A DNA stretch of 64,000 bases, taken from the IMG/VR virus record IMGVR_UViG_3300030098_004824, positions 1 through 64,000 of that record, one strand, 5' to 3'. Below, in pieces: positions 50,140-58,734 of the stretch (the first letter of the stretch is position 1; every line of letters begins with the position of its first letter). The position numbers and the translations under genes were made by a program. The stretch comes from a virus. The notes under the pieces were generated by a model. That model had not been told where the DNA came from and did not search any database. It worked only from the letters and a program-made list of their open reading frames with translations.

Positions 50140-52161
50140 ATGTCGGATACGTTACCGTCGATAAATGATTTACTTGAGAGTAAATTGCCATCAGTCGATG
50201 ATTTTATAAAAGAAGAAGAATTACCCTCAGTAGACGACTTTATTGAGAAGGAAGAAGATGAAGAGGAAATAGAAGATACTACACCGTGTTCTGTAGAAGA
50301 AGAAGCACAAGATTTAACGGAGATAGTACGTCTGATAAATGACGTAAGAAAAGATATTCCAGATATTCCAGAAATAAAATATTATGATAATGAATTAGAA
50401 AAACTATCTGAACAGGTAGTACAAGTTAGAGATAGTATTCCAGAGATACCAGAAATAAAATATTATGATGAAGAGATTGCTTCTTTAAGAGAAGAGATAG
50501 ATCGTAATGCTGCTGATATTCCAGAAATAAAATATTATGATGAACAGGTAAATGACCTTGAGGAAAAGATTAAGGTCATTAAGGAAGATATTGTAAACCT
50601 TCCTGAACCAAAGTATTATGAGTCAGATTTAGAATCTCTTAAAGAAGACATTCTTGCAGTAAAAGAATCTGTACCCGTATTTCCAAAATGGGTTAATGAG
50701 GTTAATGAAGTTCCAGATTTTTCTTGGATAGGAAAAACTTTTGGTGTTATTGATTCTGACTTTGTAAAAGTAAATGATAATCTTGATTCTATTAGAGGTA
50801 GAATAGATCAGGAAATTCAGGAGATTTCAGAAAATTTTGATCTTAAGGATTTTGAGAATAAAGTTGAATTTGAAAAAGCAAGTAACAATTTAAAAGAAAC
50901 TAAAGGAAAAATATATGAAGAATTAAGAGAAACTGCTCTTAGAATTTGGGATCATCATAAAGAATTTAAAGATGATGATAGAAAATTAAAGAAACAAATA
51001 CTTAGTCACTATAATGTTTTAAAACAGAAAGTAGATGAAGAAGTAAAAGAATTTAACAGAAAAACTGTTGAAAGTAAGGATTTGTTTAAAGGGTATTTTG
51101 ATGGTTTATCAGAAGAGATTGAGAACTTACCTAAACCAAAATATTATGATGATACTATTAATAGTTTAAAAAGAGATGTTAATCGAAATATTTCTAAATT
51201 GAATCATCAGTATGAAAATACTACTTTAGATGTAAGTGAATTATATAAACTTGTTGAAGAATTAAAAGAGAAGCAACATGAATTAAAAGATCTTTATGAG
51301 GAAGGATTACTTGATGATCCAAAGGATACTAATAATGAAGATCCTCTTACACCAATAGATCAGAATTTTGTTACTCTTGATCAGTTACAGCAACATTATA
51401 AGTTATTTGTAGAAAGAGTACAGTATCAGTTAGGATCCATCGGTGGTGGTGGTGCAGGATTCATAAAGGATCTTGACGATGTAACTCATGATGGTACCAA
51501 TAATGAATTATTAATTTATAATTCATCTACTTCTAAATGGGTTGGTATAGCAAGTACTGCTCTTTCAAGCACTAGTACTATTGCAGGTATTAGCACTACA
51601 GGAACATCTGTATTCAAAAATTTACAAATCAGTGGTGTTAGTACATATACAGATACTACTAATTCAACTTCAGTATCAACTGGATCATTAGTTATTAATG
51701 GTGGAGTTGGTGTTGCATTAAGTATGCACGTTGGTGGAAGTTTATCTGTAGGTGGTACAATAACATATGAGGATGTAACTAATATAGATTCTGTTGGTAT
51801 TGTTACTGCTGGTGGTGGATTACAACTTGGAAGAGGTCCATCAGTTGCTGCTATACAATCAGCAGCATCTACAAAAACTTCTACATCAGAAGCTGCTGCA
51901 GATACATTTACAGCAGCTACATATAGATCCGCACAGTATCAAATTCAAGTAACAAGAGGATCTCAATATCATGTGACGACCATGAATGTTTTACACGATG
52001 GGACTAATGTATTCATGAGTGAATTTGGAACTATTAAGACTGGAGTAACTCTTGCAACGTTTGACGCTGACATTAATAGTGGTAATGTAAGACTATTAGT
52101 GACTCCTACTTCAAGTGATTCAACTGTATTTAAAATAGTAAAATCACTTACTCTAACATAG
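50140..52161 (+). CDS. Coiled-coil fibre-like virion protein
   Basis: 673 aa. The N-terminus repeats LPSVDDFI twice; residues about 60-340 are charged coiled coil with five spaced IPEIKYYD / LPEPKYYE / LPKPKYYD repeats (KYY at 80, 107, 131, 158 and about 335). After about residue 440 the sequence becomes a Gly/Ser/Thr beta region (GGGGAGFIKDLDDVTHDGTN, STSKWVGIAST), ending in an HD-type beta domain (MNVLHDGTNVFMSEFGTIKT) shared with the giant protein at 21606. Likely trimeric fibre or whisker; its place between gp16 and gp17 is usual in cyanophages. Confidence 0.7.
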   Translation: MSDTLPSINDLLESKLPSVDDFIKEEELPSVDDFIEKEEDEEEIEDTTPCSVEEEAQDLTEIVRLINDVRKDIPDIPEIKYYDNELEKLSEQVVQVRDSIPEIPEIKYYDEEIASLREEIDRNAADIPEIKYYDEQVNDLEEKIKVIKEDIVNLPEPKYYESDLESLKEDILAVKESVPVFPKWVNEVNEVPDFSWIGKTFGVIDSDFVKVNDNLDSIRGRIDQEIQEISENFDLKDFENKVEFEKASNNLKETKGKIYEELRETALRIWDHHKEFKDDDRKLKKQILSHYNVLKQKVDEEVKEFNRKTVESKDLFKGYFDGLSEEIENLPKPKYYDDTINSLKRDVNRNISKLNHQYENTTLDVSELYKLVEELKEKQHELKDLYEEGLLDDPKDTNNEDPLTPIDQNFVTLDQLQQHYKLFVERVQYQLGSIGGGGAGFIKDLDDVTHDGTNNELLIYNSSTSKWVGIASTALSSTSTIAGISTTGTSVFKNLQISGVSTYTDTTNSTSVSTGSLVINGGVGVALSMHVGGSLSVGGTITYEDVTNIDSVGIVTAGGGLQLGRGPSVAAIQSAASTKTSTSEAAADTFTAATYRSAQYQIQVTRGSQYHVTTMNVLHDGTNVFMSEFGTIKTGVTLATFDADINSGNVRLLVTPTSSDSTVFKIVKSLTLT

Positions 52162-52166
52162 AAAAA

Positions 52167-52174
52167 TATAAATA
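52167..52174 (+). promoter_or_regulatory. Late-promoter motif TATAAATA
   Basis: Exact T4 late-promoter core, 5 bp before the ATG at 52180, so more probably serving 52400, gp17 and the psaJ-ndhI-nfu genes downstream. Confidence 0.6.
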
Positions 52175-52179
52175 TCTAT

Positions 52180-52437
52180 ATGATGTGTAACGAAATGCAA
52201 ACATTAAACGAAGCAACACGTTTACCCAACTATAATAAAGTCGGTAATATTATCGACGTGTACTTGGCTTGGCGAGGAAAAAACTATATGATAAAAATGT
52301 TTTTCCCGTCGGTTAAAGTACCTTCACGCAGAGAAGTCCTGGATCAAGTGAGAAAAGTGTATCCTGGATCTAAACTCTGGAACTACGAGATTTCCAACTA
52401 TGAACCAGGAGCACCACTCCTCCAAGTCGGAGGATAA
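52180..52437 (+). CDS. Small hypothetical protein
   Basis: An 85-aa basic protein: KVGNIIDVYLAWRGKNYMIK, FFPSVKVPSRREVLDQVRKV, YPGSKLWNYEIS. A strand-helix arrangement; similar proteins precede gp17 in cyanophages from memory. Overlaps the next ORF by 38 bp. Function unknown. Confidence 0.7.
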   Translation: MMCNEMQTLNEATRLPNYNKVGNIIDVYLAWRGKNYMIKMFFPSVKVPSRREVLDQVRKVYPGSKLWNYEISNYEPGAPLLQVGG

Positions 52438-52570
52438 TAAAACTAAAGATTTAGAAAAGAAAGTAGAGAATTTAGAAAAAACATTAGAATTAGTTAAAAA
52501 AACCATAGATCATGATAAACAAATGAAATTACAACAACCATTAGAATTCGGTAAATATGAAATGACTTAG
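52400..52570 (+). CDS. 56-aa coiled-coil protein
   Basis: MNQEHHSSKSEDNKTKDLEK then a heptad coil (VENLEKTLELVKKTIDHD). It overlaps the end of the 52180 gene in another frame. The ATG has CCAACT upstream but no good ribosome site; the coil pattern supports it as real. Possibly a small terminase or assembly cofactor (inference). Confidence 0.55.
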   Translation: MNQEHHSSKSEDNKTKDLEKKVENLEKTLELVKKTIDHDKQMKLQQPLEFGKYEMT

Positions 52571-52581
52571 GAGGCTTTATT

Positions 52582-54225
52582 ATGGATGATATTTACTTAG
52601 GTAATCCCAATTTAAAAAAGGCAAATGTTCCTCAAGAGTTTACTCAGGAACAGATTGAAGAATTTATGAGATGTGCAGCTGACCCTGTATATTTTGCTAA
52701 AACTTATATGAAAATTGTTTCTCTTGATGAGGGACTTGTTCAATTTCATCCTTATGATTTTCAAGAGAAGTTAATTAAAAACTTCCACGAGAATAGATTT
52801 AATATTTGTAAGATGCCTCGTCAGACTGGTAAGTCTACTACGTCTGTATCATATCTATTACATTATTGCGTTTTTAACGATAGTGTTAATATTGGTATAT
52901 TGGCAAACAAGGCAGCAACTGCCAGAGATTTGTTAGGAAGATTACAAACAGCATATGAAAACTTACCTAAATGGATGCAACAAGGAATTGTATCTTGGAA
53001 TAAAGGATCTCTGGAGTTGGAAAATGGATCAAAGATACTAGCTGCTTCTACGTCTGCAAGTGCTGTCCGAGGCATGTCGTTCAATATCCTTTTCCTCGAC
53101 GAGTTCGCCTTTGTCCCAAATCATATCGCAGAAGCATTCTTTAGTTCTGTTTATCCTACTATTACGTCTGGTAAAACTACCAAAGTAATAATGGTTTCAA
53201 CCCCTCACGGGATGAATCATTTCTATAGGTATTGGCACGATGCTGAAAGAGGAAAGAACGAATATATTCCAACTGATGTTCATTGGTCTCAAGTTCCAGG
53301 TAGAGATGAGGAATGGAAGAGACAAACTATTGCTAACACATCCGATCAACAATTTAAGATTGAGTTTGAATGCGAATTCTTAGGATCTGTTGATACTCTT
53401 ATCGCACCAAGTAAATTAAGAACTCTTGTTTACGAAGAACCTAAAACAAGAAATGCTGGACTTGATGTATATGAAGATGTTATTAAAGGACATGATTATG
53501 TAATGACAGTTGACGTGGCAAGAGGAGTTAGTGAAGATTATTCTGCTTTTGTTGTTGTTGATATTACAGAGTTTCCTCATAAGATAGTAGCGAAGTATAG
53601 GAATAATGAAGTTAAACCAATGCTATTCCCTAATGTTATTTGGGAGTTAGCAAAGAATTATAATAAAGCATTTATAATGTGTGAGGTAAATGATATTGGA
53701 GATCAAGTTGCATCCATTCTAAACTTTGATTTTGAGTATGAAAATCTTCTTATGTGTTCTATGAGAGGTAGAGCAGGTCAAGTTGTGGGTCAGGGATTCT
53801 CTGGTAAAAAGACACAACTTGGAGTTAAGATGTCAAAGACGGTTAAAAAGGTTGGTGCATTAAATTTAAAAACCTTAATAGAAGCAGATAAGATTATATT
53901 TAATGATTATGATATTATATCTGAACTTACAACCTTTATTCAAAAACATAATTCATTTGAAGCAGAAGAAGGATGTAATGATGACCTTGCAATGTGTTTA
54001 GTAATATATGCATGGTTAGTTCAAAGTGATTATTTTAAAGAACTTACTGATCAAGATGTTCGTAAGAGATTGTATGAAGAACAAAAGAATGCAATAGAAC
54101 AGGATATGGCACCTTTTGGATTTATTATTGATGGAACTGATGATAATAGTTTCGTTGACCCTGAAGGTGATAGATGGTTTACTGATGAGTATGGTGATAT
54201 GTCGCATATGTGGGAGTATCAATAA
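52582..54225 (+). CDS. 17: Large terminase subunit gp17
   Basis: 547 aa (T4: 610). ATPase: Walker A PRQTGKST at residues 79-86, Walker B ILFLDEFAF with D173-E174, coupling motif STPHG near 206-210. Nuclease: VDVARG with D311 and NDDLAMCLVIYAW near the C-terminus. It packages DNA into the prohead through portal gp20 and cuts concatemers. AGGAGG lies 7 bp before the ATG. The stop overlaps the ATG of the next gene. No intron or intein seen. Confidence 0.95.
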   Translation: MDDIYLGNPNLKKANVPQEFTQEQIEEFMRCAADPVYFAKTYMKIVSLDEGLVQFHPYDFQEKLIKNFHENRFNICKMPRQTGKSTTSVSYLLHYCVFNDSVNIGILANKAATARDLLGRLQTAYENLPKWMQQGIVSWNKGSLELENGSKILAASTSASAVRGMSFNILFLDEFAFVPNHIAEAFFSSVYPTITSGKTTKVIMVSTPHGMNHFYRYWHDAERGKNEYIPTDVHWSQVPGRDEEWKRQTIANTSDQQFKIEFECEFLGSVDTLIAPSKLRTLVYEEPKTRNAGLDVYEDVIKGHDYVMTVDVARGVSEDYSAFVVVDITEFPHKIVAKYRNNEVKPMLFPNVIWELAKNYNKAFIMCEVNDIGDQVASILNFDFEYENLLMCSMRGRAGQVVGQGFSGKKTQLGVKMSKTVKKVGALNLKTLIEADKIIFNDYDIISELTTFIQKHNSFEAEEGCNDDLAMCLVIYAWLVQSDYFKELTDQDVRKRLYEEQKNAIEQDMAPFGFIIDGTDDNSFVDPEGDRWFTDEYGDMSHMWEYQ

Positions 54226-54359
54226 TGATTTTAGAAACATTCTTAATAGCAGCAGCATTACCATTCGTGGCATTATCACTTTACTTTGGAACCAAAGGAG
54301 GGTATTATGATAGTGATGACTATACTGGTGATGGTTGTGCTCACGATGTCCAACGATGA
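54225..54359 (+). CDS. 44-aa single-span membrane protein
   Basis: [20 protein letters not shown] then [24 protein letters not shown]: an N-terminal membrane helix and an acidic tail. It starts within the gp17 stop (TAATG) and overlaps psaJ by ATGA. Not recognised as a PSI, cyt b6f or NDH small subunit. Probably a cyanophage-specific protein of this locus; its position beside PsaJ makes a thylakoid role possible but unproven. Confidence 0.6.
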   Translation: MILETFLIAAALPFVALSLYFGTKGGYYDSDDYTGDGCAHDVQR

Positions 54360-54499
54360 ATAACCTATTTAAAATCTTTTATACTAAATGGTTTAGATCT
54401 GCACCAGTTGTAGCAACCATTTGGTTAACTATTACAGCAGTCATACTCATAGAGTTTAATTACTTCTTCCCAGATCTTTTATTCCATCCAATGCAATGA
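54356..54499 (+). CDS. psaJ: Photosystem I subunit IX, PsaJ
   Basis: A 47-aa one-helix protein. [20 protein letters not shown] followed by [14 protein letters not shown] matches PsaJ of cyanobacteria throughout (host pattern APV...TAG-ILIEFNRFYPDLLFHP). PsaJ lies at the edge of PSI, contacts PsaF and stabilises its position for plastocyanin/cytochrome c6 docking. Here it stands alone without PsaF, in contrast to the psaJF fusion reported in viral PSI cassettes. ATGA overlaps on both sides tie it to the 44-aa membrane protein and ndhI. It would be inserted in host thylakoids late in infection. Confidence 0.93.
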   Translation: MNNLFKIFYTKWFRSAPVVATIWLTITAVILIEFNYFFPDLLFHPMQ

Positions 54500-55053
54500 A
54501 AGCAATCTTTAATTACTTAAAAGAAATAAAAGATACTGCTAAATATATGTTACAAGGGTTAGAAGTAACCTTTGATCATATGAGAAGGAGACCTGTAACA
54601 ATACAGTATCCTTATGAAAAACTGATACCATCTGAAAGGTATCGTGGACGTATTCACTATGAGTTTGATAAGTGTATTGCTTGTGAAGTATGTGTTAGGG
54701 TATGTCCAATAAATCTCCCAGTAGTCGATTGGGTGATGAACAAACAAACAAAGAAAAAAGAACTAAGAAACTATTCAATTGATTTTGGAGCTTGTATATT
54801 CTGCGGAAACTGTGTAGAATACTGTCCTACCAATTGTTTAAGTATGACGGAGGAATATGAACTTTCTACATTCGATAGGCACTCACTCAACTATGATAAT
54901 GTCGCTCTTGGACGATTGCCCACTAATGTTACAAGTGATCCCTCAGTTAGGGCAATGCGTGAACTTGCTTACTTACCAAAAGGAGAGATGGATCCACATG
55001 AAGTACCAGACAGCAAACCCCGTGTAGCAGGACCTCCAAATGGAACTTACTGA
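54496..55053 (+). CDS. ndhI: NDH-1 subunit I (ferredoxin-type), NdhI
   Basis: 185 aa. Two intact [4Fe-4S] motifs: C60, C63, C66, C70 ([12 protein letters not shown]) and C100, C103, C106, C110 ([12 protein letters not shown]). Flanks [21 protein letters not shown] and [14 protein letters not shown] by segments are those of picocyanobacterial NdhI. NdhI passes electrons through the NDH-1 peripheral arm from ferredoxin to plastoquinone, i.e. cyclic flow around PSI and respiration. Only the host-type N- and C-terminal ends are shortened. It overlaps psaJ (ATGA) and nfu (14 bp). All eight cysteines are present, so a functional replacement is plausible. Confidence 0.95.
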   Translation: MKAIFNYLKEIKDTAKYMLQGLEVTFDHMRRRPVTIQYPYEKLIPSERYRGRIHYEFDKCIACEVCVRVCPINLPVVDWVMNKQTKKKELRNYSIDFGACIFCGNCVEYCPTNCLSMTEEYELSTFDRHSLNYDNVALGRLPTNVTSDPSVRAMRELAYLPKGEMDPHEVPDSKPRVAGPPNGTY

Positions 55054-55276
55054 AGAAAATGTAATCAAAGTCCTAGAAGAATTACTTCCGTACATAGAAG
55101 CAGATGGAGGTTTTCTTGAGTTTGTAGAAATAGAACACGAAACTAATTTTGTTAAAGTTAGATTGGGTGGTGCTTGTTCTACTTGTGCAATGAGTGCTAT
55201 TACTTTGAAGCAGGGTATAGAAAGTAAATTAATGCATGAAATCCCTGATTGTTATGGAGTAATACAGGTACTATGA
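55040..55276 (+). CDS. Nfu-type Fe-S cluster carrier (NifU C-terminal domain)
   Basis: 78 aa, the size of a lone NifU C-terminal domain. [12 protein letters not shown] and [18 protein letters not shown] contain the conserved DGG and the C46-x2-C49 pair that holds a bridging [4Fe-4S] cluster between monomers. In cyanobacteria Nfu is the main carrier for clusters of photosystem I. It overlaps ndhI by 14 bp and the zinc-ribbon gene by ATGA. It could mature NdhI and PSI clusters during infection (inference). Confidence 0.92.
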   Translation: MELTEENVIKVLEELLPYIEADGGFLEFVEIEHETNFVKVRLGGACSTCAMSAITLKQGIESKLMHEIPDCYGVIQVL

Positions 55277-55500
55277 TTGAAATTGATGATCAAATTAAAT
55301 TGGGTCATCTATTGTTACAGGATAGAAGATGTAGAGTTTGTGGTAAAACTAAAAATTTAATAGATGGTTTTTATAGAACCAGAAAGAAGAGAGGACCAGT
55401 TCCATCATCATGGTCATATGAATGTAAAGAATGCACTATTAAAAGAATTGTAGATCATAAGAAACCAAAAATTAAAGATTGGGAATATCCAGATTGGTAG
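55273..55500 (+). CDS. Zinc-ribbon protein
   Basis: 75 aa from ATG 55273 (ATGA overlap). CRVC and CKEC, about 35 residues apart, form a four-Cys zinc site around a basic loop (RTRKKRGPVPSSWSYE). Such proteins are frequent in phages and resemble the zinc module of recombination endonuclease VII; no nuclease residues are evident. Last gene of the cassette before gp18. Confidence 0.7.
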   Translation: MIEIDDQIKLGHLLLQDRRCRVCGKTKNLIDGFYRTRKKRGPVPSSWSYECKECTIKRIVDHKKPKIKDWEYPDW

Positions 55501-55537
55501 TTCACTCCAAGTTTCCCCATTGAAAATGTTCTAAAGA

Positions 55538-55544
55538 ATAAATA
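55538..55544 (+). promoter_or_regulatory. Late-promoter motif ATAAATA (gp18)
   Basis: 31 bp before the sheath ATG at 55576. Confidence 0.6.
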
Positions 55545-55575
55545 TTTTCAGACAAATGAGACATCGGAGAAAAAC

Positions 55576-58053
55576 ATGGCCACTCCTCAATTATCTCCTG
55601 GAGTACTGGTAAGGGAGGTTGATTTAACAGTAGGAAGAGCTGATAATGTATTAGATAATATTGGTGCAATCGCTGGTCCTTTCCAAATTGGACCTGTTGA
55701 TGAAGCAATTGACATCAGCACAGAAGAAGATTTTATAAGTGCGTTTGGTAAACCACTTTCTACAGACCGTCAATATGAGTATTGGATGAGTGCATCATCA
55801 TACTTAACATATGGTGGAGTTTTAAAAGTAGTCAGAACCGATGGAGATCTATTAAACAATGCTAACGCAGGTGTTGGTATTGCTTCAACAAGTTCTACTT
55901 ATGGTAAAGTTAAGAACTATGACGATTATAAAAATAATGCGGAAAATACAACAAATTGGACTTATGCTGCTAAAAACCCAGGTACTTGGGGTAATGGAAT
56001 AAAGGTTTGTCAGATTGATGACTTAGCAGACCAGATACTTGGAATCAATACATCAAACCTTGCTGGAGTTGGTCTGACTATTGGTTATGGAATAACTGCT
56101 TCTTTAGGAACTCAAGCAAATAAAGTTTCAATTCCAGGTGCAGGTTCAACTGATGGATTTGTAGGGTATATTAAAGGTATTATCACTGGTGTTACAACTG
56201 ATACTATTGGTGGTAATAGTACAGTTGATGTTAAATTTACTTCAAGGGTATCAGCATCAAGTACATCATATACGGATGTACTTAATACCACATCAATTAA
56301 TGCTGGACTTGCTGCTACTAATAGAATATACACAAATAGTATTGCTGGACTTTCTACTGGAACAGGAATAACTGTAAAACCAATTCTACCAGGAATTAGT
56401 AGTTTATCTGCTAATGATGCTAGTCATTCAATTGTTTCTATTGGAGATACCTTCGTTACTCTTGGTGCTGTAGTTAACAGTTCAAGTGTTAGTGCTGGTG
56501 TTGCTGTTACCTTTAAAAGGTTAGTAACAATTGGTGGAACAGAAACTCTTGCAGATTATAAAGAAGGTTCTACCTATGCTGAGTTTAAAACAGGAACTGT
56601 ACATATTGTAGGTACAGATGAAGAAATAAGTGCTTCTCCAACTGTAGTATCCAAGACTGATTGGTATGATGAGCAGAAGTTGGGTCTAACTAATGCGACA
56701 ATCTTCTGGAAATCCATTGCACCAAAACCATCATCTAATGTTTATACAACAGATAGGAATGGTAAGGGTGATGGAATGCACATTGTAGTTGTTGACGATG
56801 AGGGTAATGTAACAGGAATTAAGGGTAATACTCTTGAGAAGCATACATTCTTATCTAAAGCAAAGGATGGAGTATCTAATGTAAATGCTCCTGAAAAAGT
56901 TTGGTATAAGAATTATATTGCAGATAATTCGCAATATGTTTATGCAGGATATAATGCATCAAACGCAATAGATACTTACCATGAAACTGCTCCAAGAGCA
57001 ACTGGATTCTCAGGAACATCATTCACACCAGTTACGAATGCTGATAGTCTTTGGGGTCTAAATGCACAGGATGTTACATATTCTTCACTTGGAAATGTAA
57101 CATATACACTTGGTGGTGGTGTTGATTATGGTGCAAATAAGGGAATGTCTGCAACCCTTGCTAATTTAATGACATCTTATGATCTATTTGGTAATAAGGA
57201 TGAAATTGAAGTTGATTACTTAATAATGGGACCTGGTTGTACTACTGAAGACAAGTCTCAAGCAAAAGCAAATAAATTGCTTACAATTGCTGGAGATAGA
57301 AAAGATTGTATGGCAGTCATCAGTCCTCATAGAGCAAATGTAGTTAATGTAACAAACACAACTACGCAGACAAATAACGTAATTAACTTCTTTGGACCGC
57401 TAAGTTCTTCATCTTACGGTGTATTCGATAGTGGTTACAAGTACACTTATGACAGATTTAATAATGAATTCAGATACATTCCTTGTAACGCAGACGTTGC
57501 TGGAATGATGTGTCGCACAAGTCTCACTGCTTATCCTTGGTTCTCACCAGCAGGTCAGCAAAGAGGTGTACTTAATAATGGAATCAAACTTGCATATAAT
57601 CCAACAAAGGCACAAAGAGACAAACTTTATCCAAGTAGAATTAACTCCTTCATAACCACACCTGGCGTAGGAACAATTCTATTCGGTGATAAGACTGCAC
57701 TCGCATATGCATCAGCGTTTGATAGAATTAACGTTCGTCGTTTATTCCTAACAATTGAGCAAGCATTAGAGAAAGCAGCACAGGCTCAACTCTTCGAACT
57801 TAACGATGAGTTAACAAGAGCAAACTTTAGAAACATCGTTGAACCATATCTTCGTGATATTCAGGCAAAACGAGGACTTTACGGATTCCTTGTTGTTTGT
57901 GACACCACAAATAATACACCTGATATCATTGATAACAACGAATTCCGAGCAGACATCTTCCTGAAGCCTGCGAAGAGCATCAACTTCATTACCTTGACAT
58001 TCGTTGCTACACGTACTGGTGTTAGCTTCGAAGAGGTCGTGGGCAGGGTTTAA
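55576..58053 (+). CDS. 18: Tail sheath protein gp18
   Basis: 825 aa (T4: 659). MATPQLSPGVLVREVDLTVG and GAIAGPFQIGPVDEAIDIST are the family start; the C-terminal third (NPTKAQRDKLYPSRINSF; GVGTILFGDKTALAYASAFD; INVRRLFLTIEQALEKAAQA) is the conserved sheath core. The central part, about 160-320, is a Gly/Ser/Thr-rich variable domain expected on the sheath surface. Contracts to drive the tube through the envelope. Confidence 0.95.
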   Translation: MATPQLSPGVLVREVDLTVGRADNVLDNIGAIAGPFQIGPVDEAIDISTEEDFISAFGKPLSTDRQYEYWMSASSYLTYGGVLKVVRTDGDLLNNANAGVGIASTSSTYGKVKNYDDYKNNAENTTNWTYAAKNPGTWGNGIKVCQIDDLADQILGINTSNLAGVGLTIGYGITASLGTQANKVSIPGAGSTDGFVGYIKGIITGVTTDTIGGNSTVDVKFTSRVSASSTSYTDVLNTTSINAGLAATNRIYTNSIAGLSTGTGITVKPILPGISSLSANDASHSIVSIGDTFVTLGAVVNSSSVSAGVAVTFKRLVTIGGTETLADYKEGSTYAEFKTGTVHIVGTDEEISASPTVVSKTDWYDEQKLGLTNATIFWKSIAPKPSSNVYTTDRNGKGDGMHIVVVDDEGNVTGIKGNTLEKHTFLSKAKDGVSNVNAPEKVWYKNYIADNSQYVYAGYNASNAIDTYHETAPRATGFSGTSFTPVTNADSLWGLNAQDVTYSSLGNVTYTLGGGVDYGANKGMSATLANLMTSYDLFGNKDEIEVDYLIMGPGCTTEDKSQAKANKLLTIAGDRKDCMAVISPHRANVVNVTNTTTQTNNVINFFGPLSSSSYGVFDSGYKYTYDRFNNEFRYIPCNADVAGMMCRTSLTAYPWFSPAGQQRGVLNNGIKLAYNPTKAQRDKLYPSRINSFITTPGVGTILFGDKTALAYASAFDRINVRRLFLTIEQALEKAAQAQLFELNDELTRANFRNIVEPYLRDIQAKRGLYGFLVVCDTTNNTPDIIDNNEFRADIFLKPAKSINFITLTFVATRTGVSFEEVVGRV

Positions 58054-58059
58054 TTAACT

Positions 58060-58066
58060 CTAAATA
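58060..58066 (+). promoter_or_regulatory. Late-promoter motif CTAAATA (gp19)
   Basis: 22 bp before the gp19 ATG; AGGAGG ribosome site between. Confidence 0.65.
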
Positions 58067-58088
58067 TTTCACAGGAGGATCTTAAAAA

Positions 58089-58700
58089 ATGGCAACATCC
58101 AGACCAGTAAAAACCATCGCAAATTTCAAGTCGCAACTTGTGGGCGGTGGTGCAAGACCAAATTTATTTGAGGTCGAATTAGCGACATTACCTGACGGAG
58201 TTAGTTGGCCCGAAAATGCTCAACGAACCTTCACTTATCTTTGCAAAGCAGCAACATTACCTGCTTCAAATATTGCACAGATTGATATCCCATTTAGGGG
58301 TCGTATTTTCAAAGTAGCTGGAGACAGAACAGTTGACCCTTGGAGTGTCACCGTTATTAACGATGAAAACTTCCAGATTAGAAATGCTATGGAGCAATGG
58401 GTTGAAAAAATGGCGAAATTGAGTGATAATATAGGTAATGTTAACCCAAATGCATATATGGTTAATGCGAAAGTATTCCAATTAGGTAGAGGTTCATCAC
58501 CTGGTACTGCTGGAAATACTGCAGTTGATAATGGAGAAGCAAATTCAGTACTTAAAGAGTATGAATTTATCGACATTTTCCCAACTGCGGTTTCACCAAT
58601 TGACCTATCATACGATTCTTCAGATGCACTTGAAGAATTTACAGTTGAATTCCAAGTCAACTCCTTCTCCTTAGCTGGAGCAGGGTCTCCAAATGGGTAG
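58089..58700 (+). CDS. 19: Tail tube protein gp19
   Basis: 203 aa (T4: 163). SQLVGGGARPNLFEVEL, then YLCKAATLPASNI..IDIPFRGR..KVAGDRTVDPWSVTVINDENFQ (by segments) are the tube-protein hallmarks. Hexameric rings form the inner tail tube inside the gp18 sheath. Preceded by a late motif and AGGAGG. Confidence 0.95.
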   Translation: MATSRPVKTIANFKSQLVGGGARPNLFEVELATLPDGVSWPENAQRTFTYLCKAATLPASNIAQIDIPFRGRIFKVAGDRTVDPWSVTVINDENFQIRNAMEQWVEKMAKLSDNIGNVNPNAYMVNAKVFQLGRGSSPGTAGNTAVDNGEANSVLKEYEFIDIFPTAVSPIDLSYDSSDALEEFTVEFQVNSFSLAGAGSPNG

Positions 58701-58707
58701 CTAAATA
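58701..58707 (+). promoter_or_regulatory. Late-promoter motif CTAAATA (gp20)
   Basis: 27 bp before the portal ATG, directly after the gp19 stop. Confidence 0.65.
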
Positions 58708-58734
58708 GTAATAGGATAAACTTTTAAATTAATT

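Noticed and set aside
54225-54359. 44-aa membrane peptide as a known photosynthetic small subunit (PsaI, PsaM, PetN, PetG, NdhP)
   Set aside because: Its acidic [13 protein letters not shown] tail and helix sequence fit none of these that I can recall; left as unknown.
58235-58660. Minus-strand 141-aa ORF within gp19
   Set aside because: Antisense shadow of a highly conserved virion gene; no promoter or ribosome site on that strand.
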